Positions 1 through 9,485 of a stretch of DNA of 64,000 bases are shown in pieces; position 1 is the stretch's first letter, and each line of letters starts with the position of its first letter. This DNA is from CAXMQZ01 sp963707075 (GTDB lineage: Bacteria; Acidobacteriota; Thermoanaerobaculia; Multivoradales; JAHEKO01): the NCBI GenBank assembly GCA_963707075.1, contig CAVPOX010000015.1:124001-188000 (forward strand), written 5' to 3'. A model generated the notes under the pieces. The model was not told the origin of the DNA. It did not search any database and worked only from the letters and a program-made list of their open reading frames with translations. The position numbers and the translations under genes were made by a program.

Positions 1-393
1 TGCGACGCCGTTTCGCGTTCGCGTGGCATCCGAGTGGGATGCCGCCAGCCGGCGCTGGTCAGCTTGCCGCTGGTTGCGGCTTTGCTGTGGGCCGGAGCTG
101 CTGCCGACAACGCGTATCTCGCCGTGGGCTTGCTCGCTCTCTGCTTTGGCGGCACCCAGGTTACCGAGGGCGCGTACTGGTCGGCCTTGACCTCGGTTGC
201 TGGGCGTCACACCACCGCCGCCTCCGGCGTCATGAACACGGGTGGCACTGTTGTCGGAGGCTTTGCTGCCCTTACCGTGCCCATCATCGCTGACCAGTTC
301 GGTTGGGTGGCGTCTCTGTCGACCGGCTCGCTGATGGCTGTCGTGGCGACGGTGCTCTGGCTGTACATCCGACCCGACGAACCCATGGAGTAG
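1..393 (+). CDS. MFS transporter, C-terminal part (5' end outside window)
   Basis: This is the last 130 codons of a polytopic membrane protein, open from the first base of the window to a TAG stop at 391-393. Three hydrophobic segments are visible, with the glycine- and threonine-rich stretch GVMNTGGTVVGG in the position of TM10 of the major facilitator superfamily. The pattern (F-G-G-T-Q-V-T-E-G-A-Y-W-S, then A-S-G-V-M-N) resembles the anion:cation symporter branch, which takes up organic acids, sugars acids and similar anions. The substrate cannot be inferred from this fragment. The gene lies 49 bp upstream of the P1 peptidase on the same strand and may form an operon with it. Confidence 0.75.
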   Translation, partial: CDAVSRSRGIRVGCRQPALVSLPLVAALLWAGAAADNAYLAVGLLALCFGGTQVTEGAYWSALTSVAGRHTTAASGVMNTGGTVVGGFAALTVPIIADQFGWVASLSTGSLMAVVATVLWLYIRPDEPME

Positions 394-442
394 GGTTGTT
401 CACTGGGGGTATGATCTCGGGGTACCCATCGGAGGACCTGGC

Positions 443-1645
443 GTGAGTCTCGATCGCCGTCGCTTTCTGCAGTCTGTTCCCCTGGTGCTGGGAGGGGTGC
501 ATCCAGCCTTGGCACGGCAAGCGGTCACCGGCCGTCGGCGACCCCGAGCGCTCGGTGTGCGCATCGGCGAAATGCAACCCGGCCGGTGGAACGCCATCAC
601 CGATGTTCCCGGTGTCAAGGTCGGGCATTCCACCATCGTCCGTGGTGAGGGCGAGCTGGTGGTGGGCCAGGGACCGGTCCGTACCGGTGTGACCGCGATC
701 TGGCCCCAGGCCGACATCCTCCGGAGCTACCTGCCATGTGGCTATGACATGCCCAATGCGAATGGCGAGGTCAGCGGTCTGCTGCAGATCCAAAAGCTCG
801 GTATCCTGGCGTCACCGATCTGTCTGACGAACACCTCCAGCGTAGGCATGGTCTACGATGCGTTGCTGGACTACCTGCCACAAGACGAGCTGCCCGAGGT
901 CGAACCGATCGTGGGTGAAACCTGGGATGCCTGGCTCAATGACATCGAGGGTCGCCATGTGCGCCAAGAGCATGTCGCCGCGGCACTCGAATCGGCGAGT
1001 GGAGGTCCGGTCAAGGAGGGCGCGGTCGGTGGCGGGACCGGGATGATCAGTTACGGCTTCAAGGGCGGCATCGGTACCGCTTCGCGAGTGCTTCCCGAAC
1101 CCCTGGACAACTACACTGTCGGGGCCCTGGTGCAGGCGAATCACGGCGGCCGCAGCCAGTTGCGGGTCGATGGCGTCCCGGTGGGGGAGGCAATTGCGGA
1201 TCTGCGGCCCGCACCCGACTGGGCCCGGTCACTGAACTCGATCCTGATGATCCTCGCCACGGATGCGCCGTTGTTGGCCTATCAGCTCGACAGGGTGGCT
1301 CGTCGGGCTGTCCACGGCCTCGCCAAGACGGGAAGCACTTCCGGAAATTCGAGCGGCGATTTCACGATCGCCTTCTCGACAGCGAATCGCATCCCGCGTG
1401 AGAGATTCTGGTTGGGGCAGGGCTACGAGCAACAGGCTCTGGAACAGTACGACATCAACCCGTTGCTCATCGCTGCGGCTGAAGCCATCGAAGAGGCGAT
1501 CATCAACGCACTGTTCATGGCCGAGGACATGACAGGGGTCGACGGGCACAGGATCTTCGCTCTGCCGATCGATCGCACGCTGGAGATCATGGACCGTCAC
1601 CACCGCCTCTTTCCGATCGACGTCGAGGAGGCAGAACATGCTTAG
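443..1645 (+). CDS. P1 family (DmpA-type) aminopeptidase/amidase, Tat-exported
   Basis: A 400-aa protein of the DmpA/peptidase family S58, which are self-processing Ntn-type aminopeptidases or amidases. It starts at GTG with GGAGGA at 431-436 as ribosome binding site. The N-terminus D-R-R-R-F-L-Q followed by a hydrophobic stretch ending A-L-A is a twin-arginine signal, so the enzyme is probably exported folded. The family block V-G-G-G-T-G-M...F-K-G-G-I-G-T-A-S-R is present, as is A-T-D-A-P-L-L, just before which the nucleophilic Ser is expected (Ser266 here). The residue before it is Asn265 rather than the Gly I recall for DmpA, which bears on self-cleavage. The stop overlaps the start of the next gene by 8 bp, so translation is probably coupled. 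Confidence 0.85.
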   Translation: MSLDRRRFLQSVPLVLGGVHPALARQAVTGRRRPRALGVRIGEMQPGRWNAITDVPGVKVGHSTIVRGEGELVVGQGPVRTGVTAIWPQADILRSYLPCGYDMPNANGEVSGLLQIQKLGILASPICLTNTSSVGMVYDALLDYLPQDELPEVEPIVGETWDAWLNDIEGRHVRQEHVAAALESASGGPVKEGAVGGGTGMISYGFKGGIGTASRVLPEPLDNYTVGALVQANHGGRSQLRVDGVPVGEAIADLRPAPDWARSLNSILMILATDAPLLAYQLDRVARRAVHGLAKTGSTSGNSSGDFTIAFSTANRIPRERFWLGQGYEQQALEQYDINPLLIAAAEAIEEAIINALFMAEDMTGVDGHRIFALPIDRTLEIMDRHHRLFPIDVEEAEHA

Positions 1646-2273
1646 GGTGGTCTCGCAACCGTTCTGCGAGGTGATCATGCTGGATCGCTGGGACGCCGAG
1701 CCATCACGGTACTTCACCGCCTACAGCGCGCGCGGTGCGACGCGTTGGATTCTGGGTCATCCGGTTGTCGACGAGTACGCGACAATCTCTTCACCGATCT
1801 TCCTGACCCCGAGAAGGCTGCTCGGCAAGATCTACAACGCCGGCATCAGCCTGGGCCACAGGCGGGACCACGAGATGGGTCTGGACCTGGGTTGGCCACC
1901 TCTGTGTATCGGGCTGGAGAAGCCCGCACCCGAGCTGCCTGAAGACTGGGAAGCGAAGCTGCTCGCGGCGATCATGAGCTCCGTGGAGACCTCGGGCGTC
2001 GCCCCGACAGCGGGAGAGCTCACCAGGATCCGCCGCAACGGACATGAGATCGACATTTTCAGACTTGCCGGGGCGACCGTGACCGCGATCTCGACACCCC
2101 TTTTGCCCAATCAGCTCTCTCGGGTCTGCGAAGCGATGTCGACGTCGGTGTCCGTGGCCGTCAGTCTGGGGAATCGGATCGAGCGCAGCAAAGAGGGTAG
2201 GCCCCAGTCAATCCATGGGGTGTCCGAAGCGACACTCCACGACATTCTCGCTACCGCCCAGGATCTTCGTTGA
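1638..2273 (+). CDS. conserved-looking hypothetical protein in peptidase operon
   Basis: A 211-aa soluble protein that I do not recognise. It has no signal peptide or membrane segment. Features include an N-terminal W-D-A-E-P-S-R-Y-F motif, a central acidic helix-like part and a C-terminal alanine/valine-rich stretch. It is taken as real because it is locked into the operon: its ATG overlaps the end of the P1 peptidase gene and its TGA overlaps the ATG of the M16 peptidase (TGATG at 2271-2275). A cytoplasmic product between two exported peptidases could be a processing or regulatory partner, but nothing in the sequence shows this. Confidence 0.6.
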   Translation: MLRVVSQPFCEVIMLDRWDAEPSRYFTAYSARGATRWILGHPVVDEYATISSPIFLTPRRLLGKIYNAGISLGHRRDHEMGLDLGWPPLCIGLEKPAPELPEDWEAKLLAAIMSSVETSGVAPTAGELTRIRRNGHEIDIFRLAGATVTAISTPLLPNQLSRVCEAMSTSVSVAVSLGNRIERSKEGRPQSIHGVSEATLHDILATAQDLR

Positions 2274-4744
2274 TGCCAGTCCAACGCTTGTCGAGCAGAT
2301 TGCTCGTCGTCGCCTGGTTGTTGGCCGTATCGACGTCAGCGGCGCTCGATCTGGAGCTTGCGCAGGTCGAGGTGCTCGACAATGGTCTTACCCTGGTGGT
2401 GCTCGAGGAGCCGATGTTGCCGCTAGTGAGCGTGCAGATGCTCTACAGGGTCGGCGCCCGGAATGAAGAGGTTGGGCGGACTGGGTTGGCGCACTTCCTC
2501 GAACACATGGCGTTTCGGGCGACCGAGAACTTTCCGGAGACGGAGGTGGTCAGCTCGATCTACGCTGTCGGAGGTGAGTGGCACGGCTACACCTGGATCG
2601 ATCAGACCACCTACTTCGAAACCGTTCCCAGGGAGCATCTGGAACTGGCTCTGCGCATAGAGGCCGATCGCATGGGACGCTTGTTGATTCCGGCGCAGGA
2701 GGTCAGCGCCGAAAGGGGAGCCGTTCTCAGCGAGTTGCATGGCTACGAAAACGATTCCGGCACCGTGTTGCTCGATACCGTGGTGGCCACTTCCTTCCTG
2801 CAACACCCCTATCGCAACAATACGATCGGCTGGGAGAGCGATGTGGAAAGTCTCGAGTATCGGGACGTCGTCGAGTTCTACCGGCGCCACTACCATCCGT
2901 CCAATGCGGTGCTCGCCGTCGTTGGAGATGTCCAGGCCGACCAGGTTCGAGGGTTGGTCGAACAGCACTTCGGTGGACTTGTCGGTGCGGACCCGACTCC
3001 GCAACCCAGGACGATCGAGCCCGCGCAAGAGGGCGAGCGCCGTGTCCAGGTTCGGGGAGCGGCAGGGGGTCGGCGGTTCGTCATTGCCTATCGGGCTCCG
3101 TCGGTTCGCAGTCCAGATTGGCCGGCCTTCCTGGTGCTGCAGGAGGTCCTTGGTGGCGGCGAAGGCGTGAACTTCCTGCAAAACGAGTGGGGGGTCACAG
3201 TGCAGGCCGGAACGCGGCTCGATGGCGTCATCGAAGATCTGTCTACGTGGTATCCGCCGAGTTTCGACCGGTACCTTTTAGTCCTTTCCGGTAGCCCAGC
3301 CGACGGCCGGTCCGAGGGGGAAGTGGAGGCCGAGATCGAGGCAAGGATCGAGTCCCTGCGGCACTCCCTGATTGCTGGCGAGGAGCTGGCCGCGGCTCGA
3401 GCGCGCGTCGCGGAGCAGCTCATCTTCGATCTCGAGACCACCGAGGATGCCGCACACCAATTGGCCACCTTTGTCGGTTTCGGAGCCCTGCGCGAGCTTC
3501 TCGACTTGCCGACGGCGGTCAAGCGGGTCACCCGGCAGGATATCCAGCGGCTGAGTCAGGCTTACCTCCAGCCTTGGCACCGCACCATCGGCTGGTACCT
3601 TCCGGGGTCCGGGAATCCTCGGGATCCGCAGGCCTCGTCTGGCCTCTCGACCCAGGGCTTGGATTCGGAGCCGCCGATCGTTGGGGGCAGCGTGGCGCGA
3701 CCGCAGCGCCAAGCTGTTCCTGCCCGCGGCATCGAGGCCCCTGTGATCAGTCGGCTGAGCAACGGGCTGCCGGTGGTCTTCCAGCGGACGTCCATGACGC
3801 CAGCCGCTTACCTGAGCGTGCTCGTACCGTCCACGGCTACGGAGTACCCGGGAGAGGCGAGGTATGACTGGCCGATCTGGGGGTACACCTCCGTCGAGCG
3901 ACGTTTCCTGGCGGAGGATTTCGACGCAGCGGTCAGGGATGTCCGAGGTGCACTGAAAGCAGGATCACCCCGGGGGATACCGCTGCCCGAGACCATCGAG
4001 GATCCAGAGCAGAGGCTCGAGTCCGCTTGCGAGACACTGCTCGGTCTCGTGCATGACTCGAGCGCTCATGAGCCAGCGCTGATCGCGCTGGTCGGAGATC
4101 TCGATCTACCAGCGTCCCTGGAGGTTTTGGAGCGGGCTTTCGGTAGCCTGAAGCCTGGCGAGGCCCCGGCGAGGCAGGACGTGCAGCTCGCGGCCCGCGA
4201 GGCCACGGTCCGCTTGCCTGTCGCGAAGGCTCAGGCACAGCTGGGATACGTTGTCCCGGCGCCACCGACGTCGACCGACGAATCCCTGGCCTGGCGGATG
4301 CTTCTGTATGTGCTGACTCACGGGTATGAAGGGCGTCTGGGCAAGGAGGCCATCAGTCGTCGAGGCTTGCTCTATTACATCGACAGCGCCTACCGGACCG
4401 ACGGTGTGACGGCCTGGATCACCCTGCAGATGGGCGTCGACCCGCCCAATCTGGCGCCTTTGCGCGAGTTGTTGGTGGAGACCTTGCGGCAACTCGCAGC
4501 GCAGCCACCGAGCCCTGCCGAACTCGAGGAAGCGCGACAGCACCTGATTGGCCGACGCCGCAGCGCCGCTCAGAGCAATGCGGAAATCTCGGCCGCGTTG
4601 ACGAGGGAATGGATAGAGCAGGGGCGTCTGCTCTCCGAGGAGGAATTCGTGCGTGCCGTCATGGACGTGCAGCAAGAAGCTGTATTGGCCGCGATACCCG
4701 ACTTCGTCGCCGGTGCCATCGTGGTCGTGGAGAATCCCAGATGA
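2273..4744 (+). CDS. M16 family zinc peptidase (pitrilysin/insulinase type), two-domain
   Basis: An 823-aa secreted or periplasmic metallopeptidase. The ATG at 2273 is chosen because it overlaps the previous stop (TGATG); a TTG lies directly upstream. The N-terminus is a short cleavable-looking signal peptide. The inverted zinc motif H-F-L-E-H has His74, Glu77 and His78, and the third ligand is Glu154 in L-S-E-L, exactly the HxxEH-x76-E spacing of the family. The second half (from about residue 500) is the usual inactive M16 repeat with no zinc motif. These enzymes trim short to medium peptides inside a closed chamber. The gene overlaps the next start by 4 bp (ATGA), so it sits in one operon with the P1 peptidase and the amidohydrolase. 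Confidence 0.93.
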   Translation: MPVQRLSSRLLVVAWLLAVSTSAALDLELAQVEVLDNGLTLVVLEEPMLPLVSVQMLYRVGARNEEVGRTGLAHFLEHMAFRATENFPETEVVSSIYAVGGEWHGYTWIDQTTYFETVPREHLELALRIEADRMGRLLIPAQEVSAERGAVLSELHGYENDSGTVLLDTVVATSFLQHPYRNNTIGWESDVESLEYRDVVEFYRRHYHPSNAVLAVVGDVQADQVRGLVEQHFGGLVGADPTPQPRTIEPAQEGERRVQVRGAAGGRRFVIAYRAPSVRSPDWPAFLVLQEVLGGGEGVNFLQNEWGVTVQAGTRLDGVIEDLSTWYPPSFDRYLLVLSGSPADGRSEGEVEAEIEARIESLRHSLIAGEELAAARARVAEQLIFDLETTEDAAHQLATFVGFGALRELLDLPTAVKRVTRQDIQRLSQAYLQPWHRTIGWYLPGSGNPRDPQASSGLSTQGLDSEPPIVGGSVARPQRQAVPARGIEAPVISRLSNGLPVVFQRTSMTPAAYLSVLVPSTATEYPGEARYDWPIWGYTSVERRFLAEDFDAAVRDVRGALKAGSPRGIPLPETIEDPEQRLESACETLLGLVHDSSAHEPALIALVGDLDLPASLEVLERAFGSLKPGEAPARQDVQLAAREATVRLPVAKAQAQLGYVVPAPPTSTDESLAWRMLLYVLTHGYEGRLGKEAISRRGLLYYIDSAYRTDGVTAWITLQMGVDPPNLAPLRELLVETLRQLAAQPPSPAELEEARQHLIGRRRSAAQSNAEISAALTREWIEQGRLLSEEEFVRAVMDVQQEAVLAAIPDFVAGAIVVVENPR

Positions 4745-6533
4745 AGCTCTTGACCAGGGTCGCGAAAAGATGGGGGTGGGTCGGTCTCGGCCTCCTGGTG
4801 ACAATGAGCGGTTGTCAGAGAGAGGAGAGATCGACCATGAAGGACGCCAATCAGGCGGCGGAGTGGATCTTCAGCGGCGGGACCATCTTGACCCTGGAGA
4901 GTGATGCTTCGACTGTCGAGGCGTTGGCGGTCGCCGACGGCCGAATCATCGCTCTGGGAAGTCGACAGCGGCTCGAGGCACTCCGCGGGCCCTCCACACA
5001 GAGCTTCGATCTGACCGGTCGAGTGTTACTGCCAGCCTTTGTCGACCATCATCTCCATCTGCTCAACATGGGGACAGCGTTGCTCTGGGCCGACGATGCA
5101 CCCCCGACCTTTGTCGATCTGTCGACCCTGACATCTCCGACCGAGATCGGTGCGCGGCTGGCACAGCAAGCCGCGAGCCTCCCAGCGGACACGTGGATCC
5201 TTGGTCAGGGTTGGAGTCAGGGAGCCTGGGGCAAGGGAGAACTGCCGGATCACCGCGAGCTGACCGCGCAGGTGCCGCGCCACCCGGTTTTCCTGACGCG
5301 AGTCGACGCGCACGCCGCCTGGCTCAACGCCCGAGCTCTGCAGATGGTCGGCATAGACCGCAATACCCCCGATCCGCCAGGGGGTTCGATCCGGCATCAG
5401 CCCGATGGTGAGCCCTCCGGTGTCTTGCTGGAGCGCGCGATCGAGCCGGTGACGGCGCTGCTGCCGCCGCCTTCGGACGCCTTTGTCGTGGCGGCCTTTC
5501 GCCGTGCTGCAGACGAGCTTGCCGAGCTGGGCGTAACCGAAGTGTTCGACGCTGGATTTCTGGCGCTGCCGGGAATTGTCGATTTGGGTATCGATCTGGA
5601 TCGTTATCTCGAAACTTCTGGTGCAGACCGACCGGGAGCGACCCTTGCCGGTGCGCGTCAATCTGATGATTCCGGGTCCGAGCGAGCTTGCCCGACGGGT
5701 GGTCGAGGAGTACGAGCTTCGAGCGCCAGCTCTCACCGCGACTGAAGATCACCCACCTGAAGCTGTTCATGGATGGTGCGTTGGGCAGTCGCGGTGGGTT
5801 GCTCTCGCACCCGTACGCGGATGACCCCGCAACCCATGGCGTGCGCAGGATGACGCCGGATGAGCTCCACGAGGCAGCTTCCGAGGCTCTGGAAAGCGGC
5901 CTGGATGTGGCCACTCACGCGATCGGGGATCAGGCAATCACAGAGACGCTGGAGGTCTACGAGAAGATTCTGTCGGAGCAGCCTGACGTCGCCCCGGCCC
6001 GACTTCGATTGGAGCACTTTTCCTATGCCCAGGAGGCGGACTTCGCGCGGGCGGCGGAGTTGGGAATACTCTTGTCGGTGCAGCCGAATTTCGTGCTTCC
6101 CGACGATCACGGTGTGACCATGGAGGACGCGCGTCTCGGAACCGTTGCCAGCGAGCGAGCTTATGCCTGGCGACGATTGGTTGCGGACGGCGCCGAGCTG
6201 GCCTTCGGTTCCGACTACTTCACTCGCCCGTTTTCGCCACTCTTTACCTACTTCGCTGCTGCCACACGCAAGAACGCCGCGGGTAAACCTCCGCAAGGGT
6301 GGCATCCAGCCGAGAAGCTCGATCGGTCTCACGGCGCTGAGGCTGGCGACGACCTGCGTCCGCCGACCGGAACGCCAGCGGAGCGGGGCCGTCTGGCCAT
6401 TGGTAGCCTGGCCGATCTGATGGTGCTGTCAGCGGACCCCTTTTCGGCGGAAGAGGGACAACTCCTCGATACGCGGGTCGAAGCCACGTTCATGGCGGGC
6501 CATCCCACCCACCTGATGCCGACAGAGGATTGA
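4741..6533 (+). pseudogene. YtcJ-type amidohydrolase lipoprotein, frameshifted
   Basis: The reading starts at ATG 4741, overlapping the M16 stop, with a lipoprotein-type signal (L-L-V-T-M-S-G-C at residues 17-24). The metal-binding H-H-L-H motif of amidohydrolase_3 proteins follows at about residue 100. Homologous-looking protein is then spread over three frames: frame 1 to about 5610 (ends I-D-L-D-R-Y-L), frame 2 for about 5610-5735 (P-V-R-V-N-L-M-I), frame 3 from about 5740 to 6533 (L-K-L-F-M-D-G-A-L-G-S-R, then T-H-A-I-G-D-Q-A and F-G-S-D-Y). Each change needs one extra base. A short block at 6328-6354 also reads better one frame on (L-T-A-L-R-L-A-T). It is either a decaying gene or a set of assembly indels; an intact copy would be an exported amide/imide hydrolase. 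Confidence 0.75.
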
Positions 6534-6537
6534 GCAG

Positions 6538-8346
6538 CTAGCGGAGCGCGATCGTCGGCAAGGTCAATCGCGACTGATGCTCGGGTCCATGGTGAATGGT
6601 GATTCGGGCGGGCTTCAACTGCGCCGATCGGGTCTCGAGCTCACCCGTCTGCAGGTTGCGAGAGAAGTGAGGGAAGAACGAGCCGGAGATCTGGACTCGG
6701 ATGCGGTGTCCCTGGCGAAAGACGGTGCCCGTGATGAGGCGAGGCAGCTCCAGCTTGTAGATGGTCCCGGGCTCGAGGAGCTGTCTGCCCTTCTCGAGCT
6801 CCCGGTAGCTGGCGCGCTGGACATCCGATCCTGGGCTCATCAGATTGAAGGCCCTGCCGTCGGCAGCAACATCGAGAACCTTGACCCAGAGGTCGAGATC
6901 CCTGCAATCACAGGAGAGATAGATCTCGGCCTTCATGGCGCCGACGACCGTGAGGTCGGCGGCTAGGGGAGCGGTGTCGAAGATGGCCAGATCATGGCGA
7001 CCTGCGAGCGCTGCGTAGTCGTGGGGACCGAATTCAGCGTAGGGATCGGACACGGGCTCTGCGGGATTGGACACGAAGGCCGTGGCCTTCGCCCCCTGGT
7101 CTGCGGGGTGACGTTCGAGCGAGCCGTGATCGCCAGGGCTGGCACCACCCACGAGGAAGAGATCGAGCGTTTCCACCGATTCAGGTGGCCAGCTCTCGGC
7201 CTCGTGCCATCGGTTCTCTCCCATGAGGAAGTAGCGCACGGGCGCTTGTTCGTCGACGCCGTTCTCGATTCCTCGAACGTATCGATCCATCCAGTCAAGC
7301 ACGAGCTCGTCGTAGTCGAGGGCCGCCGCCGGTCCGAAGTCGAGGTCACCCACGCGGTGCTGCGCCACACTGGCAACGCCATGCACCCAGGGCCCGAGAA
7401 CGAGTCGGGTGCGAGGGGACTCGGCGTCTGCTCGCGCCCTCACCAATTCCAGGAAGTTGGTCGTTGCGCCGTCCGGACCGTAGGCCTCGTCATACCATCC
7501 CGATAGGTTGAGGACGGCCGCTTCGACCCGGTGATAGCGACCATCGAGCTCAGCCCAGTCCCACCAGGCATCGGTGGGAGGGTGCTGCAGCCAGTCGTAG
7601 TAATAGGGAGCGACCTCCTCCAGCTCGATCATGGATTCAAGGGGTAGCTGGCTACGCATCCGATCTCCGTCGTGACGCCATGCCGCCCGTGCTTCGTCTC
7701 CGGTCTTTGGGCCAGCGAGTCCCCGACGGACCCGGGAATCCGGTGCGATGCTGTTGTGGATCCAGGCGATCCAGGACAGGTCGAATACTCCGTTGAAGTA
7801 GAAGAACCGGGTTGGCGCTGCATAGGTCATGGCCGGAGCCATGGCCTTGAGGTGCGGCGGTGATTCCAGCGCAGCCAGCCACTGGACAGCACCCGGATAG
7901 GAGAGCCCATAGGTGCCAACATTTCCATTCGACCAGGACTGCGTCGCAGCCCATTCGATGGTGTCGAAGCCATCCTTGCCTTCATGAATGTAGGGGTAGA
8001 AGTCGCCTGCGGACGCGTAGCGACCCCGAACATCCTGCATGAGCACAGCGTACCCTCGCTCGACAGCGGCCAGATGGGTGTCGTACCACTGAGCCGTGTC
8101 ATGCTTGCCGTAGGGTGTACGGTAGACCAGCACGGGGAATCGACCTTCACTGGCAGGGCGGTACAGGTCGGCGCGCAGAATCACACCATCGCGCATCGGC
8201 ACCGCGACATCGCGTTCAACCGTGATTTCGGTGGCGCTGCCGCTACCGGCCGCGAGCAGCAGGCCAGTAAGGCACAAACCTTCCGTCGCAACTCTTCGAA
8301 CGTGCGCGATCTGCGTGGGGAGAAGTCGGTGAGGCAGGCGTTTCAC
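6538..8346 (-). CDS. CocE/NonD (S15-like) alpha/beta hydrolase, exported
   Basis: A 602-aa member of the X-Pro dipeptidyl-peptidase/cocaine esterase family. The GTG start at 8346 is chosen over the much longer open frame because GAGGAGG lies 7 bp upstream, the start overlaps the stop of the phosphatase-like gene (GTGA), and a signal peptide follows. The N-terminal hydrolase domain shows M-R-D-G-V near residue 45 and the nucleophile elbow G-L-S-Y-P-G with the serine. A C-terminal jelly-roll domain of the family ends the protein (H-R-I-R-V-Q-I-S-G-S-F-F-P). Family members cleave X-Pro peptides, esters or beta-lactam side chains; the peptidase neighbours favour a peptide substrate. It is the last gene of the minus-strand run. 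Confidence 0.9.
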   Translation of the reverse strand: MKRLPHRLLPTQIAHVRRVATEGLCLTGLLLAAGSGSATEITVERDVAVPMRDGVILRADLYRPASEGRFPVLVYRTPYGKHDTAQWYDTHLAAVERGYAVLMQDVRGRYASAGDFYPYIHEGKDGFDTIEWAATQSWSNGNVGTYGLSYPGAVQWLAALESPPHLKAMAPAMTYAAPTRFFYFNGVFDLSWIAWIHNSIAPDSRVRRGLAGPKTGDEARAAWRHDGDRMRSQLPLESMIELEEVAPYYYDWLQHPPTDAWWDWAELDGRYHRVEAAVLNLSGWYDEAYGPDGATTNFLELVRARADAESPRTRLVLGPWVHGVASVAQHRVGDLDFGPAAALDYDELVLDWMDRYVRGIENGVDEQAPVRYFLMGENRWHEAESWPPESVETLDLFLVGGASPGDHGSLERHPADQGAKATAFVSNPAEPVSDPYAEFGPHDYAALAGRHDLAIFDTAPLAADLTVVGAMKAEIYLSCDCRDLDLWVKVLDVAADGRAFNLMSPGSDVQRASYRELEKGRQLLEPGTIYKLELPRLITGTVFRQGHRIRVQISGSFFPHFSRNLQTGELETRSAQLKPARITIHHGPEHQSRLTLPTIALR

Positions 8347-9482
8347 GGAGTACCCTCCTCTGTCGGTTGGGTGAAGGCCAGCTCGATCTCCGGCCCCGAC
8401 TGAGGATCGAATTGCTCGGCGGCCAGACCGAAGAAGGCCAACACAGTTGCGGCGATGTCGGCCTGGTGCACTTTCGGAGTCTGGGATGCGATGCCGAGGT
8501 CCGGGGTGTCGGGTCCGATGAAGGCGGCCCAGATCTTCTCGGATCCGGCAATTCCCTCCTCGTGCTCGACCCAGTCCTCTGGAGTCTGCCCTCGACCATG
8601 ATCGGTAGTCATGATGAGAGTCGTGTTCCCACGGTAGAAATCCATCGACTCGAGCATCGTCCAGAGCTCCGAGAGAAAGGAATCGACAACGTGCAAATAG
8701 TCGAGATACCGATCGTATCGTCGGGCATGAGTCCAGTCGTCGCCTTCGCCGAGCGCCAGATAGAGCAGACGTGGTCGGTGCTGACGCAGATACTCCAGAG
8801 CCAGCTCCGTCGTTATGGCATCGCTTCTTCCGACCTCCCAGAGTGCCATCACGTTGTGTTGCAGCTTGCCGAGGAAATCCATGCGGGGATTCGAGTACTC
8901 GACCGGCACGGTCTCGTACCCGCCGTTGGTGAAGAAGGCGTGCTCGCGGTTCGAGGCGAGGTACTTGAAGCCTTCCCAGGAACCGATCATGGCGACCTCG
9001 GTGAAGTCCAGACTCAGGGCCTGTTGCACATGGTCGAGGACTGTCGGGTGGTCGTAGCGAATGAGCGCGTTTGAGACCACCTCGGGTTGGTATCGTCCGG
9101 TCAGGATCTCGGCATAGCCCGGGGCGGAAAACAGGTGCGGGTTCACCGGCGTCATGCTGCTGCCAGCGAGTTCGTTGCCGAGCACGATGCCCTGGGGAGC
9201 GAGCACCTGCCAGAAGAAGGGCATCAGGGCCTCCCGTCGCGCCTCCGGGGTGGGCCGCCAATAGCGATCCAGGGCGCGCTCGAGGTCGTAGATCCCGGAG
9301 TGTTCCTCACCTCCGTTGACGATCAGTGGATCCATGCCGCCAAAGATTTCCTGCGTGCGCACGCCATCGAGAGTAATGAGGATGACGTTGCGGGTCTCGA
9401 GGGGTGCGCCCGGGGTCGGTGTGGTCGTGCCGAGCGCTGTGACGGCCATTACCAAGACAACAACGTGAGTAAACCTGTTCAT
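8343..9482 (-). CDS. alkaline phosphatase superfamily hydrolase (phosphodiesterase/sulfatase-like), exported
   Basis: A 379-aa protein with an N-terminal signal peptide. Family landmarks are in order: metal ligand Asp in I-T-L-D-G-V-R, the nucleophile position Ser/Thr region in F-S-A-P-G-Y-A-E-I-L-T-G, D-D-W-T-H-A-R-R and D-Y-L-H for the second metal site, and T-T-D-H-G-R-G. The nucleophile is Ser, not the Cys of modified sulfatases, so phosphate mono- or diesters are more likely substrates than sulfate esters. It lies 3 bp downstream of an M28 peptidase gene and overlaps the CocE hydrolase start by 4 bp. The start ATG is followed by the expected hydrophobic signal segment. Confidence 0.85.
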   Translation of the reverse strand: MNRFTHVVVLVMAVTALGTTTPTPGAPLETRNVILITLDGVRTQEIFGGMDPLIVNGGEEHSGIYDLERALDRYWRPTPEARREALMPFFWQVLAPQGIVLGNELAGSSMTPVNPHLFSAPGYAEILTGRYQPEVVSNALIRYDHPTVLDHVQQALSLDFTEVAMIGSWEGFKYLASNREHAFFTNGGYETVPVEYSNPRMDFLGKLQHNVMALWEVGRSDAITTELALEYLRQHRPRLLYLALGEGDDWTHARRYDRYLDYLHVVDSFLSELWTMLESMDFYRGNTTLIMTTDHGRGQTPEDWVEHEEGIAGSEKIWAAFIGPDTPDLGIASQTPKVHQADIAATVLAFFGLAAEQFDPQSGPEIELAFTQPTEEGTP

Positions 9483-9485
9483 GCT

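Noticed and set aside
8347..9261. Long N-terminal extension of the CocE hydrolase
   Set aside because: The extra 305 codons overlap the phosphatase-like gene on the same strand, have low-complexity Arg/His/Gly composition, and a good Shine-Dalgarno precedes the internal GTG.
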